Below, in pieces: positions 45,170 to 58,595 of a stretch of 64,000 nt of DNA (positions are counted from its first letter, which is position 1; every line of letters begins with the position of its first letter). Where the stretch lies: positions 73,910,117 to 73,974,116 of the forward strand of contig CM060963.1 in the NCBI GenBank assembly GCA_030765045.1, given 5' to 3'. The notes beneath the pieces were generated by a model. It searched no databases and was not told the origin of the DNA. It was given only the letters and a program-made list of their open reading frames with translations. Source of the DNA: Tenodera sinensis. Taxonomy: Eukaryota; Arthropoda; Insecta; Mantodea; Mantidae. Both the position numbers and the translations under genes were made by a program.

Positions 45170-45270
45170 TTGCTCTCGTATTTCAAACACACCTCCAAAC
45201 TGTGTAAACTGCAAAGGACTGCACAATGCTAAAGAAGTTGGCCTCTTCACAACTTCTATAAGCAAGTTAA
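45170..45270 (+). pseudogene. Zinc-knuckle remnant of jockey-like gag
   Basis: The frame 'TPPNCVNCKGLHNAKEVG' matches the CX2CXGXHXA knuckle of jockey ORF1 proteins, with the last Cys lost. It lies downstream of the gag piece at 43985 on the same strand. Confidence 0.55.
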
Positions 45271-46044
45271 AGTAGGTGATTTAACCAATCTTCGGCAATC
45301 ACAGCCACGTGTGCAAAATTAAAAACATTTTCCAAATTTTCTTGCTGTGGAACAAACTACACTTGGCTCATAAAACCTAACACCTCAGCCATATCTGCTT
45401 TAATAACTTTGCCGTCGAATAACGGTTATAAGTCACACCCACAGTCACAGGATGCAAAGCCCAACCTTATGATAATGAACTAGACTCTGTTTTCTTTTTT
45501 AGAACCTCTAATTTAGTCCCTAGCAGAACTGTTCCCATTATGTTAAAAAACTAATGGATACTGCGAACAGCAACGACATTTGCATTTGCACTTGGAGTAC
45601 CCAGGAAATGAACAATAAATACCATGACCGAACTGCTATGCTTTTTACAAAGTTATACTGTGGATATTCCACATGCCAAGGAAACAAAGTGAGCACATTA
45701 CATACATTTTAAAATGGCTGTATTTAATATCCATCGAGCTGATCAGCCTTAGTGGCAACTGAAAATTACGTTCAGCGTTTTATTTATGGGAAGTTCTTTG
45801 CTATACCACGAATTTCGGTCCGCTATACCATACAATTTCGAGGATTTAATTGCAATTTAACTCCCTTTCATTTCAAGTGCAGTCATTTTATTCGGCACCT
45901 CAAAATAAAAATGCTGAATTAGATTCTGGACAATACTGCATGAACCAAGCACCAACAATCTGCTTGGAAGCAGCTATAATTGTAAGCATCCTAGATGGCG
46001 CTCTAATCCACGGGATACATTACTGCATAATCTCATACCAGTTA

Positions 46045-46227
46045 CAAGTGGAAATCACTCACCCTATGGGCCAACACATAGCACAGCTGACGGTGAGATA
46101 CCTGACATTCCTGACTTCTTCACTGAACGAAGTGTATTACTATTTTGCAATACACCATCTGCACTAAGCGAGCTATGTTCTGATCACGATCTAGTCTTAA
46201 TCACAGTTCAGCCTTATTGAAGAAAAA
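46045..46227 (+). pseudogene. LINE endonuclease fragment
   Basis: A frame reads 'TSGNHSPYGPTHSTADGE', then 'IPDIPDFFTERSV', and 'ALSELCSDHDLVLITVQPY' before a stop. The 'P-T-H', 'P-D-x-x-D' and 'SDH-x-x-V' pattern is the end of the APE endonuclease of jockey-type LINEs. It is probably the 5' part of ORF2 of the same dead element as 43985-45270. Confidence 0.65.
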
Positions 46228-46649
46228 AACAGCTCCAACTTTAATAAAGCAACGTTTTAATTTAACATGTATAACTCCTCTATCAACTCCATTAGGTGAC
46301 AGAGGAGTAGAAGAAAGTAGCTACGATTGGTGACAATACTTCAAAGGAGAAACAAGTTGGCGGCGGCGAACCGGAAGACGAAAAAGGAGCAGTGAGTAGC
46401 CGCGTAGGCGAAGATGCCAGTGCAAAAAACTCAAACAACAAAGTTGAGTAGAATTAAAGCGGGTCAACAACAAGAAGTGGGGTATGGCCAGGTGGAATGG
46501 CAGGACAGAGAGGCAGGTATTACGTATCTGAGTACATGGAATCGGGAGAAGGGTGAAAAAAGACCTGCTCGTATTTGGAAACATATTAATTCTAAACAGT
46601 GGATATTAGATCATGGACACCTGTCAATATATAGGATTCTGAAGAAAAA

Positions 46650-47350
46650 ATCTGATGTGTTGCACTCACATGACTTTCTCTACTCTTATACTTGCAGAAC
46701 TTGTCTTATTGCTTATTTCCTTGCGAGTGCAAAAGGAATATGGGAACAGAGTAGGCTTTCAGCGAGTCAAATCTTTTAACGTTTTCAAATTCCGTTCTCT
46801 TTGCATGCCTAACATATAAAAACTGAATAGAAAGAAATTATTTGGACATGAATTGCAAGCTGTAGGGAGATCTACATTTTTTGTTCAGTAAGACTTTGCC
46901 TATCTTTTACGGTTTACGAATTATTCAAAGGTCATCCAGAGTAAACTGGACTACATAGGCTATAGCCAGAAAATTCAAAATATGCATTTAATTTGTCATC
47001 AAAATATCTCATACATTTTAATCAAAACCGTTAGAGCCATTTTCGAGAAAATCGAGAGTTTCGAAAAATGTACCATGTAAAAGGTCGTTTAGGGTGGAGC
47101 AATTTTCTTCAAAATCTTCATGTTGCATCCTTGAAAGACATTAAACTCAAATATCAACTTTGGTTTTTAACCGACTTTGGTGTTTTATTTATGCTGTCCA
47201 CAGATTGGGACACACATATACACAGGGACCTTTTTCTAAAACTACTTTTTTTGGATTCAAGGTGCCTCAAAACATATTTCCGGTGAAATCTCGACATCGA
47301 ACTTTGGTTGGAATACAATACTTCCTCTACTTAGTAGTAAAGAAAGTAAA
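46650..47350 (+). repeat. CA-bearing dispersed repeat, copy 6
   Basis: It starts TCTGATGTGTTGCACTCAC and ends TTAGTAGTAAAGAAAGTAAA. About 100 bp near its start is deleted relative to copy 4, and the tract is minimal (CACACATATACACAGGG), so it is another weakly or non-expanded copy. Confidence 0.85.
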
Positions 47351-48065
47351 CAGGGAGGAAAATGGTGCCCCATGCCGTTTGATAAGGAAGAACATGTGAT
47401 CAAGTGAACTGTGTTCAGGGTGGGTAGAAGGGATGGAAATAAAAGCTTAGAGATAAAGTCAAGTAGGTATTATAAAAAAGCGAAAGTTAAAGGAAGTGGA
47501 AGTGCTATAGAGTTAAGAAGAAGTTGAATCAGTGAGGTGAAGAAAATCATAAGCAAATGATCATGAAACATAGGAAAAATGAGAAGGAAATAAATTTTTG
47601 AATGGAACGGGTGAACTAAAATAGTAATGATCTTAGGGAAAAGGGAAATAAGAGAATTTGGTGAAAAGCGAATCAAAGGACGAAAGTCAAACACAGGGTT
47701 GGGCAAGGTTAATGCACTGTAGTCAAACAATAAACAGCACACGCCAAAAATTATATGTAGAGAATCGCTGAGGGCTGGCCAATTTCAAAATATAAAACAA
47801 AAACAATACTGAAGGGAACTGTTCTCGGTGACCCAAAGAGGACCACTGTATGGGTTTCCTGAGAAACCCACTGCTAATATCCTGTAAATAAAAATAATTG
47901 TAAGTACAATGTAAATTCAAGTCTGTACGCTAGGCCTACTGTACCAGCACCAGGCAATATTCCTTAATCAAATAATCTGAATCTGAATCAACTAAGTAAC
48001 TGATATTAAAATTCTGCTTAAGACCATAGGTCTTAGGCATAACAGTTTTCACCTTAACTAGAAAA
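47351..48065. other. Purine-rich, no recognised feature
   Basis: Bases 47395-47720 are strikingly A/G-rich on the + strand. No coding domain was found. Confidence 0.45.
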
Positions 48066-48648
48066 ATCTGATGTGTTACACTCACTTGACTTTCTCTACC
48101 CCTGTATTAACCATTCTTACAAACTCATTCCTACAACTTATTCGTGTTAGTTGAGATAAACATTTGCAGAAATTATCTTATTGCTTATTTCCTTGTAAGT
48201 ACAAGCGGAATTTCGGAATACAGTAGGCTTTGAGCGAGTCAAATCTTTTAAAGCTTTGGGATTCCATTTTCTTTGCACATACAAAAAACGAACAGCGATG
48301 TTGCACTTGAGGAAAGTTTGTTTTCCGAAACTCACACAAATAACAAGGAATGTCTCCGAATTGGTTCACTCTACAAAGAAAGTATTTGGACATAGTTTGT
48401 GTGTTTTAGTGAGATCTGCATATATTGTACACATGCTATTTTAATCAAAGTTGTTAGTCATTTTCAAGAAAATTAAAATTTGAGAAATTTTCCATGTTAA
48501 AGGTAGTTTAGGTTGGAGCAATTTTCTTTCAAATCTTCGTGTCGTATCCTTGAAAGACTTTAAATTTAAATGCCAACTTTGGTTCTTAACCGGCTTTTCG
48601 TTTTTGATTTATGTTGTCCACACACACACGCACACGCACGCGCACGCA

Positions 48649-48680
<32 letters not shown>

Positions 48681-48815
48681 CACGAACCATTTTCTGAAAA
48701 TGCTTTTATTTGGATTCAGGGGGTCTCAAAACATATACTCCCGGTGAAATCTTGACATCGAATTTTTGGATGGAGTACAATACTTCCTCTACTTACTAGT
48801 AGAGAAAGTAAAAAT
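48066..48815 (+). repeat. CA-bearing dispersed repeat, copy 7
   Basis: It runs from AATCTGATGTGTTACACTCAC to TACTAGTAGAGAAAGTAAAAA. The tract at 48618-48683 is (CA)n, (CGCA)n, (CA)n. The middle section between AGATCTGCATATATTGTAC and ATTTTAATCAAAG is deleted. Confidence 0.88.
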
Positions 48816-49292
48816 AATTTCATTGTGTGCATTGTTGTCAAGATATCTTTTGCTCTAGGATTTATATTTATGTTTGAAAGCGCGTGCTCCAAAACATGAA
48901 TTTGGTGCTATTTCCATTTGAAATTTCGAGTTTTTAGGGATATTTCACCCACTGGCACATCTTAAATAGCTATTTTATTTATTTTCAACTGATCTTGTCT
49001 GCAATCGCACAAAAACGTGCAAACAGTTCTTGTTTCTCTGTTACTTTAGCGAATATTATTAAAATTCGTAACTAAGTTTACTGTATCGTGAAGAAATTTG
49101 AAAATGTGAAACCAGCAGAAATAAGGGTAAAAACGGCCACCAACATACCGTTTTCATTGTCCTTTCCAACCTTCTCTGTATAGAAGGTTTATGCTGCTAT
49201 GTGTAGGTGGCAGCACAAGTGTTTTACTGCATTTCAATTTAAAAATGAAGAATATAGGTGATAAAAGAAAATAAAGTATATGTAAATGGTAG
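48816..49292. other. No recognised feature
   Basis: AT-rich spacer DNA. Confidence 0.4.
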
Positions 49293-50040
49293 TAACCGCA
49301 AGAGATAGACCAAATCTTACTCTACAAAATGGCAAATATTTTAAAGCTTTGAGATCCCGTTCTCTTTGCACGTTTAACTTATAAAAAGTGAAAAACGATG
49401 TTCCATTTCACGAAAGTTTCAACTTTTCCGAATCTGACACAAATAACAAGGAATATCTCCAAAATAGTTCACTCTACAAAAAAACTTATTCAGGCATACA
49501 TTGTGTGTTTTAGCGAGATCTACATTTCTTGTATATTAAGAATTTGTCTATCTCTTCCAGTTTACATGTTATTCAGAGTAAACGGGACTACATAGGCTGT
49601 AGCCAGAAAATTCAAAATATGCATTTCATTTGTCATACTTACATATATTTTAGTCATTAGGGCCATTTTCAAGAAAACCAAAATTTGCGAAAAAATTTTC
49701 TATGTGAAGGATAGTTTAGGGTGGGGCTTTTTTCTTCAAAATGTTCGTGTCGCATCCTTGAAAGACATTAAACCTAAATAGCAACGTTGGTTTTTAACCA
49801 ACTTTTCGTTTTTGAGTTATACTATCAACAGACTGACACACAGACTGACAGACTGACACAGACACACAAACTGACATACACAGACACACATATACACACA
49901 CCCACACGCGGACCTTTTTCTAAAAATGCTTTCTTTTTTGGATCCAGGAGGTCTCAAAACATATTTCCGGTGAATCTCGACATCGAATTTTTCGGTGGAA
50001 TACAATAATTCCTTCTACTTACCAGTAGAGAAAGTAAAAA
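49293..50040 (+). repeat. CA-bearing dispersed repeat, copy 8 (rearranged)
   Basis: The main part (49335-50040) starts inside the family at TTAAAGCTTTGAGATCCCG and ends CAGTAGAGAAAGTAAAAA. Bases 49293-49330 (GATAGACCAAATCTTACTC) are a short inverted family segment. The tract region (about 49826-49912) consists of CAGACTGACA- and CACAGA-type units, and looks like the cryptic simple sequence from which longer tracts could grow. Confidence 0.8.
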
Positions 50041-52789
50041 TCCAGTATGCAGCAGAGCTTGCTGGTAACAACAGTCAAATACATGCAATCAACAAACATA
50101 TTTCTGTAGCTAAATATACGAGTATTGTGACAAAACGGCAATTCGACGAATCGCACTTCCTGACACCAGCGTGACAAATGACGAAATCAGTCCGGTTACT
50201 TTTCAATCACATTATTGTTTTCTAAAATGTTATCACAAATACAGTTTTCTTCTCGTTAACACAGTCTACAGTTTTTCGTGCTATTACAACTCACAACTTT
50301 TACTTCCTTGGCCTTGCGCAGTCCTTACGACGATGCAATCACTCGAGTGGAGTGGAGTTGGAGTTTAAGAGACGAAACCAAAATTGTAATGTGAATATAA
50401 GTAATAATAGAAAGAATTAAAATGACACTGTATTCGATTAGGCAGATTAGATGAGTGATACGATTACAATTGTGCGAGCAAAGCCCGGAGAGTTCAGCGG
50501 GTTGATTCGTATCTTGCCAGGACATACTCAAAAGTTGACCAATGAAAATCGCTTCCTTCGTATCGCCCACGCGAACATGTGCAACGTAACTCACATTCGC
50601 CTTGATTCGCGCAGCCAGTACACATGCAAGTTTGTATGACTTATGCTGGTGCGTATACATAATTCGGCGGTCCCTAAAGGGTGACAAAGTACAAGTATTA
50701 TAGCGTTGTAGTTGAAGTTAGAAAATATTATATTTAGATATCGTCGGCAGTTCTCTACAAATCTGGAGATTTGCAAACAAAGTCAAATGATTGTTAATTC
50801 TTCGTTTGGTTGCATTCCTACCACAAATCACGCATACCTTGCAGATTAGAACCTCTTGCTAGAGCTAGTTAGATACCGGGACACCAAACACAGATCTTTT
50901 AGATCTTAAAGGCAACGTCTTCGACCCAGAGGAGAGGATCGTGTGTCACAGTTCTCGATAGCGAGGTTGTTTGGGCCCTTGCAATCACTCGACAGCCGTT
51001 AGAATATCCTTACGACGTACCAACACATGTCTTGCACTCATGGCTGTAACTGTAACTCTAAAAACTCGCTTACTCCTCTGCTCTTCTCTGGCCTCCTTGT
51101 ATGCTGAGGATGCCATCATATGGACATTTCTCTCTTCCTTACACACAAACGTACCGGAAGTGACGCAGCTGGAAGTCTCGCGAAAGTTCTCGACACCCAA
51201 TTTCTTTCTGGCGCTTCGATAGTTGACAGCTACATACATACAGCAGTCGCACGAGGCAGCCTGACCTGGGTGCACGGCATACGGTGTGAAGAAGCGTGGC
51301 TCCGTCCATTATTTGCTGTGTGCCAAGCCCAAGTCACAATACATTACTCATATGCAGCAATTTTTTTGCGCAAAGATCCAAAGTAAAAAGCTCTGGAACC
51401 AAACCGGCTATCCTCCTCATGAAAAATTACTAACTGCCAATTTATTGCTAGAGGAAATATTCTGTTTCTGCATGCTTTTAGGTTAACTCGTCAAAGCCAT
51501 TTCTTTTGTATAGTCCCGAAATTAATACGTGAAAGTTAAGAAGAACAAGTTAATAGAAACTATCGATGGTGGACTTACTAGAATATCCTTCCTTCTTTTT
51601 AAATTGAGGTATAAATGTCATACAGGTATTCGTTTAGTATGTTAAACGCTTTCATTTTAGTAGAGATTGAGACAGAGTCCTTTGCTCATTACTGGCATTT
51701 CCTCCAGATGTATTCCAATATTTAGTGACAAAATTATTACTTATATCTCAATAAGTTCAACTGCAGTGTTAAGCTATACTACAAAGAACAAAACGAATAA
51801 GTAAGATATGTAATACTGCCTGAAATATACAGAAGTAAAAAAAAAAATAAATAAAAAAAATAACCTCATGTCGCATTTAATTTTCGGTGCAACAATTTGC
51901 TAGGAATATAAAATTCGACTGTAAGCCGTTCCCTTATTTAGCACGAATTGTACTAAAGCATCATCAATGAAATTCATTCATTCGTTAAATATGTTCCTTG
52001 ACAGCAATAATTTATTTTTAACCTTTTGGAGTGTCATAAAGAATCATTTGGGGATGAACAAGCCCTGATTTGAGTGCAGCAGATAATGGCTAAAAAAAGA
52101 ATGTCATTCTCACTTGTCAACTCTCGATGTCAGCGGTGTTGTGTGTGAGCATTATTGATGATATGTTATGAACTAAATACATGCCCCTTACTTTTTATGA
52201 ACATCCCTTTACATTTTTCGTAATGAATCATAATATAAATGCAAGCGCATATACAGCTGAACACAGTATAAAACTTTCCTTATCGAATATTATGAAAACT
52301 GAAAGCAGCTTTTTCGGTTTATATCTGTTATATTTGTTGATTTCTGCAGATCTTTTGATCCCTTTCCACCGCAGATCAGAAAAATTATATTGAATGTCAG
52401 CACGCAGTTACTGTGTCTAAAAGATAAGCTATTATAATGTTATATCTTCTCGTTAAACTAAATCTTCATGTGTCGATAAAATAAAAATTCAAGGACGTAA
52501 CAGCAGAAATTGAGATACTAGGGCATTAGTTTTGGGATAATTTTACACTTTAATGAGCAATACTAATTTGCTACAGTGCTTCCGGAATCCGTATAACTTA
52601 CTTAGGAGTTACTTGGTATCGTTTTCATCTGATAATATATTATGCATTTAATGTTGCAAAACCAGCAAGCTTTTCCATAGTAGTCAAACAATACGTGACA
52701 TGAAATATAATAACTTTTGTATTCATCAAGAAGACTTAACTAACAGATGGATGTAGTCCTTAAACAAAACATTTAACATTGCAGTTAAT
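50041..52789. other. Non-coding; a GC-richer block near 50940-51320
   Basis: Bases 50940-51320 have more CpG and higher GC than the rest and carry overlapping frames on both strands (50985-51275 -, 50971-51222 +). No domain, signal peptide or splice pattern lets me call a gene. Otherwise AT-rich. Confidence 0.35.
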
Positions 52790-53345
52790 ATTTTATTATG
52801 ATACAAAGGACTGTCGGAGCTACTTCACGCTACATACCAGTGCGGCGAGCAAATACAAGTGCAAAGTCAAGCTTTCCCACAGCAATCGCGCTAGCGAACA
52901 CGTGACTAACAATGAAGCGGTAACACAAAGTATTTCCAAGGCCTTCGAGAAAGATCTGGCTGCGTCATCGCCGGCGCGCTTGTGGAAGCCTAGAAAGGTC
53001 CATGTGACGTCATCCTTCTATCAGCTTGCGTGTGTAGGTGCGTCGTAAGTAAGATTTAGCGAGCGTCGAGTGATGGTGTCATCGTACTTAGAGTAGGAGA
53101 AACAGAGAATGTGAAATATGACACTGAGACAAGCTTATGAGAAGTAAAAGTTTTGAGTTGTGATAGTAGGAAAGATTGTAGATTGCGTTGACGACGAAAA
53201 GAAAACTATTTGGAGTAAAATTTTAGAAGACAGTAAAGTGATTGCAATGATTTTGTCTTTTTGTCACAATATTTTTATCAATCTTCGACTCTTGCATTCC
53301 AGTATTATCAGCAGGAGCGAGAGAGATTCTAAAGCAGTTGGCTTA
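52790..53345 (+). repeat. Possible diverged repeat shared with 63170-63720
   Basis: It shares an order of motifs with 63170-63720: an open, Ser/Lys-rich stretch, then AGATTTAG(C/T)GA, GTCGAGTGATGGTGTCATCG-like DNA, GAGAAACAGAGA, and AGATTGTAGA(T/C)TG near 53170. Similarity is loose and only seen by eye. Confidence 0.3.
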
Positions 53346-53708
53346 AAGTTAGCAAATTCTCAAATCAGTGTCACTAACACTTGTAATATGGGATTGTGTA
53401 CGCCTAAGCTACTAGTATTTTATGCTAACAAACAACGTATTACAAAACAGAGATATTTTCCCCGATTACAAGTCCTAGCTTTGGCCGCATTTGTCCTCAA
53501 GGCACACCGGGTTCCAACTTCCAAGACCAAGTATAACTACAAGGAACACAACTGGGCTTGAACCTTTATGCACCTATCGAGAAATGAGGTGGTCGCAAGT
53601 TGCCACCCACTTGGGCAGAGCGTGACGTCATTGCACGGGGGCAGTCACAGTACAAAACACAACTGCAGTAACTTCTATGGCTAGTCGAATACGATGAATA
53701 AATCGGAA

Positions 53709-53710
<2 letters not shown>

Positions 53711-53757
<47 letters not shown>
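53711..53757. repeat. Poly(T) run of 47 bases
   Basis: An uninterrupted T tract. It could be the poly(A) tail of a minus-strand retroposed sequence, but no retroposon body is recognised beside it. Confidence 0.9.
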
Positions 53758-53989
53758 CCAATACCACACATATTTCATGGAAACTTAGTTATGTGCAATT
53801 AACAAAGGTTGTTCAAGAACTACAGCAAGCATTGGCTACAGCTCAAAACGTATGTTCGGAAACATGTAAAATATCAAACTATCAAACACTGTGGGGTTAT
53901 TAAGCAGGTCGTAACTGGAATAAATAAAGCAGAAGGAAAGTCGCATTCTCAAGTAAACCAGAGTTTAAACGTAGCGGAAGGGTGAAATC

Positions 53990-54715
53990 TGACACGTAAA
54001 CGTAGAACTACGTTCATTCGGATCGCTGATCATATTTTGAGAGAATACTTCCACATGAAAAAGCTATCTTTATTAAAGGTGATTGGCTGCTCACACCAAA
54101 ACAGAAACGAATCAAAGTGTAAATCTCTGAGCGAAGTTTGGCTCATTTCAGAGAACTCTACAAAGTTTAATGTCGACTTGTAACAACTGATGCAACAATG
54201 ATACACCACTGCATACCTGAAACAAAGCAGCAGTATAAGCAATGGAAGCACCATCTCTTCATTGTTAAGGAAGACAAAGTTTGCTGCTAATCTTACTGCT
54301 TGAAAATAGATCACCGGAACCATTGTGCTAAGCTTCGAGATCAATGAAGACCAAAATACGCTAGAAAAATTGGGGCTAGCAAAGAGGAAAGACATGTACC
54401 GTTAAGATAACGCTCGACTAAGCATGTGTTGTTGCAGTGATGAAAATCAATGATTGGTTTATTATTTGTTCCAGCATCCAACGTATTGTCGATTAGCTCC
54501 ATCAAACCTCTATTTGTTCCCTGAACTGGTGGTTTTTATTGTCATTGATATATTTTCGTCGGATGAAGAACTTTTGTAAGTCGTCAATGAGGCGTATTTG
54601 AAGTCTTGGAGAAGTCTAGTTTCTATGACGAAATAAAGTTCATGGGACATTATTACAGCAAAAGCAATGATGTGAAGGAAGATTATGTTGTAACAGAATA
54701 CTTTCAGAAGTCCGG
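53990..54715 (+). pseudogene. Mariner-like transposase remnant
   Basis: In shifting frames the order is that of a mariner transposase. 'ADHILREYFHMKKLS' occurs near 54030. 'LLTPKQKRIKV' and 'SLAHFRELYK' follow. 'TTDATMIHHCIPETKQQYKQW' near 54185 sits at the first catalytic site (usually DETW-hH). 'FEVLEKSSFYDEIKFMGHYYSK' near 54598 and 'EDYVVTE' near 54685 form the C-terminus. The middle of the catalytic domain is degenerate. Many stops and frameshifts are present. I found no terminal repeats, so element limits are not given. Confidence 0.8.
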
Positions 54716-56404
54716 ATCACCACTTTTTACTCTACTCTAATAACCATTCAAATGACCCCATATGCTTCCATGTGATGAATTGAATACCTTCTATTGGTTA
54801 TCTGCATTAGTATACTTATCAAATATTTTTGCATACATTAACAAACCCAGCAGGAATCGTAGCTAGTCATATAATTTTTGGCGCCGAATTTAGGACCAAA
54901 CAGCAATTATAAAAAAAGAGCTGTGGTATCACCTACTCCTCCATTTTGACACACTAGCGGAGCCTAACGATGTTCAACATGTTAACATTGAACCGTTGAA
55001 TGATTAAGTGACTATTTTAGAAAATGGCTTCCCTTTTTCAAGACTTCAAGAACTCCCCTTTGTAAAATACTTTCAAAGTATGTACACCTTATCAGCTTTT
55101 GGAAAATATTTTCTGAGTGTACAAAAATAAATCGAATAACTAAAACATTTACGTTTAGTTCTGTTTTATTTTAAGTTAAAAATTGGTATGTTAATTGCTC
55201 TAACTTCACTTTCACATAAAAACATACTGGGATTGTTTCAGAGCCTGTTCTGTCCATCATCAGGCTAGTTTAACTTAGTTACATGTTCAGCATGTACCTT
55301 GTTGAACAAACATTCTAACAGATAATTTATTTCGTACAAAATAAAAGCATAGAAGTCTAACCTGATGAATTGTACACCTTGAATAACCTATTGAAGGAAT
55401 TATCCGAAATACAATATATATATATATATAATATTTATAATGAGAAGTTATAAAATAGGGAACCATAACTTCAAGCTTTTTCTGTATCCTTTGTTTTATG
55501 CGTTAAATAATATTTCATACGTGACGATTATACCTTTATACCTTTTGTTGTATTTAAATTTACAGAATTTAGACATTTTGGACATTATTTATTAACGTCC
55601 GAACTTTCCTGGATCACACTACAGGAACAGATTTTGCTAGTCAAGCTCTCCCGTCGTACACGTGGAGCCACTTTAGCTGACGCGTGCTGACAAACGCTTC
55701 ACTAACCTACTTTGCCAGCGAGTATTGTGTATTTAAGCCACCGAATTTTCATCTAGTTAAACATATTGAAAGTCTCCTTTAAGATGGAATTTACGTCGCC
55801 AAGATTCTCCATTAGGATTCTAATGTAAATTAAGCATTTTATTTATGTGAATTAAGACTACTTTAAACGAGATTACATGTTAATTTCTGAGGTTAATCAT
55901 TTACCGTATTTCCAGTGCCTTAGTGAATATTACCCTGAGCTACCCTACCTGAATTTCCCTTGGATAACCCCTTATTTGTGGATACATTAAACGACCTTCA
56001 CCTATACCTTTGTTACCTCACATCTTATAGAAGCGTAGTCATTTAGTGTGAGACGCGTCAAAATCTGACGTAGGCACAATGTGACGTTACAATAGGATTC
56101 AGGAGCTTTTAAACAAATTTCCTAATGCTAAGCTCTGAAACATTAAATAGTTTAATTAATTCGATTATATTTATTACCAGTAAGTATTAAATAACGGGTT
56201 GTCGGCATAAAGGACTGTTTTGTACGAGAAGCATTATCTTCAAAATCTGCGCCTATCCTACTTAAACGGCGAAGTATGATGTTTGCTATTTATATACATT
56301 ATACATTTGAGTTAGATTTCTCTCTCTTTCTCTGTCTGTCTCTGTCTATCTCTCGCACACACTCGCCAAACGCCGGTTACTAAAGCTACGTTTTTTGTCA
56401 TGAT
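54716..56404. other. No recognised feature
   Basis: AT-rich DNA with a short (AT)n tract at 55414-55429 and a TC-rich stretch at 56321-56353. Confidence 0.45.
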
Positions 56405-57711
56405 CAGGGACGTAGCGTTAATGGAGTGCGAGATTTATTATATACGCTGTAATTTTCTTCAAACCTATTGACAAATTGGTGTTCATTATAATTTTGTGAT
56501 ATCGTGCTGCTCAAATGGTTGTCCTCGCGACATTAAAGAATACTATAAGATTGCAGGTAGTCAAGTGTCGCACAAAACAACGTTGTCACGTTTTCTGCAA
56601 GTAAACATACGTGTTACAAGCATGAACATTTATTTCTTAGACTATCAATGAATGAGAAGAGTGAGAGAGAAAACTGAAGATGTTGCAACGCTGTGGTTTA
56701 CCACACACGGAGTGAACATCTGTCATTTGTGATTTCATTGACTGAAGCGACGCGCTCATTGGTGCAATGTGAAACGTCGGCGACTTCCGAGAATAATCAG
56801 TGCGTTATCTTAGAGGTTTTTATCAACAAAGATAAAGCGCAGGTTAAATTTTTGTAGTAGTGCACGATTATAGTAGTTGTTTTGTCATCAAAAATCAAGC
56901 TTTCCTAAACATAAATAATTTGAATTCGCGTCACTCTCTATTAACTTGATGGCAGCATGTTTCGAAACAAAGCTTGGCCTTCTTGTAGGTATGCTCTTCA
57001 GTTGTGGGTATTTGATCATTAAAACAGAAAATATATGTTAAGATATGCACGGATTTTGGGACAGAGGTATCTACAGAGGGAGAGTATATCCGACACGAAA
57101 TGAATCGGAGCTACAGTAGTAAACAAAACTTTGTTTATCAAAAATACAAATAAATGGTTCTGTGATCGACAAATACAACCTAAGAAGCTTCCAAATATTA
57201 ACATTTCTCCAAAAGGTAACATCTAATTAAGACAGACCCCACCAGAGCCCGCAATCAGCATTTCGATGAACATTTTAATGAGTAAGGCATTTTAACATCA
57301 AAGTTGAAAGTAAATCCTGGCTGTATGGTAACAGCTTAAACAAAGAAGTGTAGCCAAAAAGCAACGATTCTTGTGATCATGCAGTATGCCAAAACCAACT
57401 AAAAACTTTCGGGAAAAGTACAGGAATGCAATTTTCATTGAATCGACTGTTTTTCGTACAACTTTAGAACTACTTAATTTCAAGAGTGAGTGCCGCCATT
57501 ACACATGAAAGTAAGACAAATATGTCTGATGGTTTGTTTGTTTCATTAATACTAGATGATCTACCTGACTTGCTAGTTAAGAACAACTCTGTACCTTTGT
57601 TACATAATTGTTGACGAAAATGTACAGAAGGCGTTTATGGTTAGGTTAGTCCGTATTTTACAATATTCGTTGGGTTACATTCCCAAGTGTGACAGTCAGG
57701 CTACGCCACTG
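56405..57711. mobile_element. Tentative hAT-like element
   Basis: The left end CAGGGACGTAGC and the right end read inward CAGTGGCGTAGC match at 10 of 12 bases. Bases 56791-56880 resemble part of the leader of the hAT at 37912-39742. No 8-bp target duplication is visible, so the two ends may not belong together. Confidence 0.3.
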
Positions 57712-58595
57712 GTTTTCAATCTTTAGAAACGTTCGTTCGGAAAGTAATTTTACTTGTAACACAGGGTTTATATTCCATATTATCAGACATTTGGGAGTGG
57801 TACTGTTTACTTTAATATTTCTTTTCCACACCAAAATGTTGATACACTGCTCCCCTTTTCACTCTTTTGCACTTTGCATTTTCCTTCACAAAGGAAAAAG
57901 CCTTAACTCTTGTGAAAACTTTGGTCCATCTCATGCGGTTCTGAATAAACACACGTTTCCAGGGCACATTCTGAAAGAGCAGCATATCCGGAAGAAACAA
58001 ATACCAAGGAATAACAAACTCATTCTTGGTATCCTCATCACGTGTCTCATATCACAGCTTCGCCATAAACACAGGGATATCATTTTTATCTCGACCCCAT
58101 TTCTTATTGTTTCCTTATCTATTTTCATCATGTTTGTGCCCCTTCTTCTGCTGCAAGTTAAATTCATTACGGCAGCCCATTCCACTTGTAAACCCTAACC
58201 CAATTCCCTCGCCCTGCAAAGCAAAGCTGTATTAGCTTCGTTAGAGGAAGTTCTTAGGTCTCGAATTGCATTAGTTTTCTTCTCCAAGCACGGAATTCCT
58301 TCCTCCCTGTAGTGCTCCTAGGTTACAAACCATTATTTTGGGAAGCTACAGTGACGAGGAAAGTACGCTTGTACTTACCAAATAGTTTCTCTTCCGGGCA
58401 TTTATTGGTCAATTAACACAAACTGCACTTTTTCTCTCTAGTGATTATTAAATCCACCCGAATATTATGTAGCTTAGAAACGAGTATTTTTCGCAGATGT
58501 GGGTCACCTAATTGGATTACCATATGTATAAGATATCCTCATCAAAATGTAAACTATATCTGAGTTCTCTGGGAATGTCGTCTAAAATAGCTTCA
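57712..58595. other. Unassigned; frames on both strands
   Basis: A 169-residue + frame (57689-58198) and overlapping minus frames (57812-58000, 57931-58185) occur in the same DNA. The minus reading 'DEDTKNEFVIPWYLFLP', then a Lys/Arg-rich C-terminus looks slightly more protein-like, but no family is recognised. Confidence 0.3.

Noticed and set aside
53711..53757. Poly(A) tail of a processed pseudogene
   Set aside because: No recognisable gene body or duplication beside the T run.
57689..58198. 169-residue membrane-like protein on the plus strand
   Set aside because: Hydrophobic stretches are typical of T-rich DNA, overlapping minus-strand frames are equally long, and no family is recognised.
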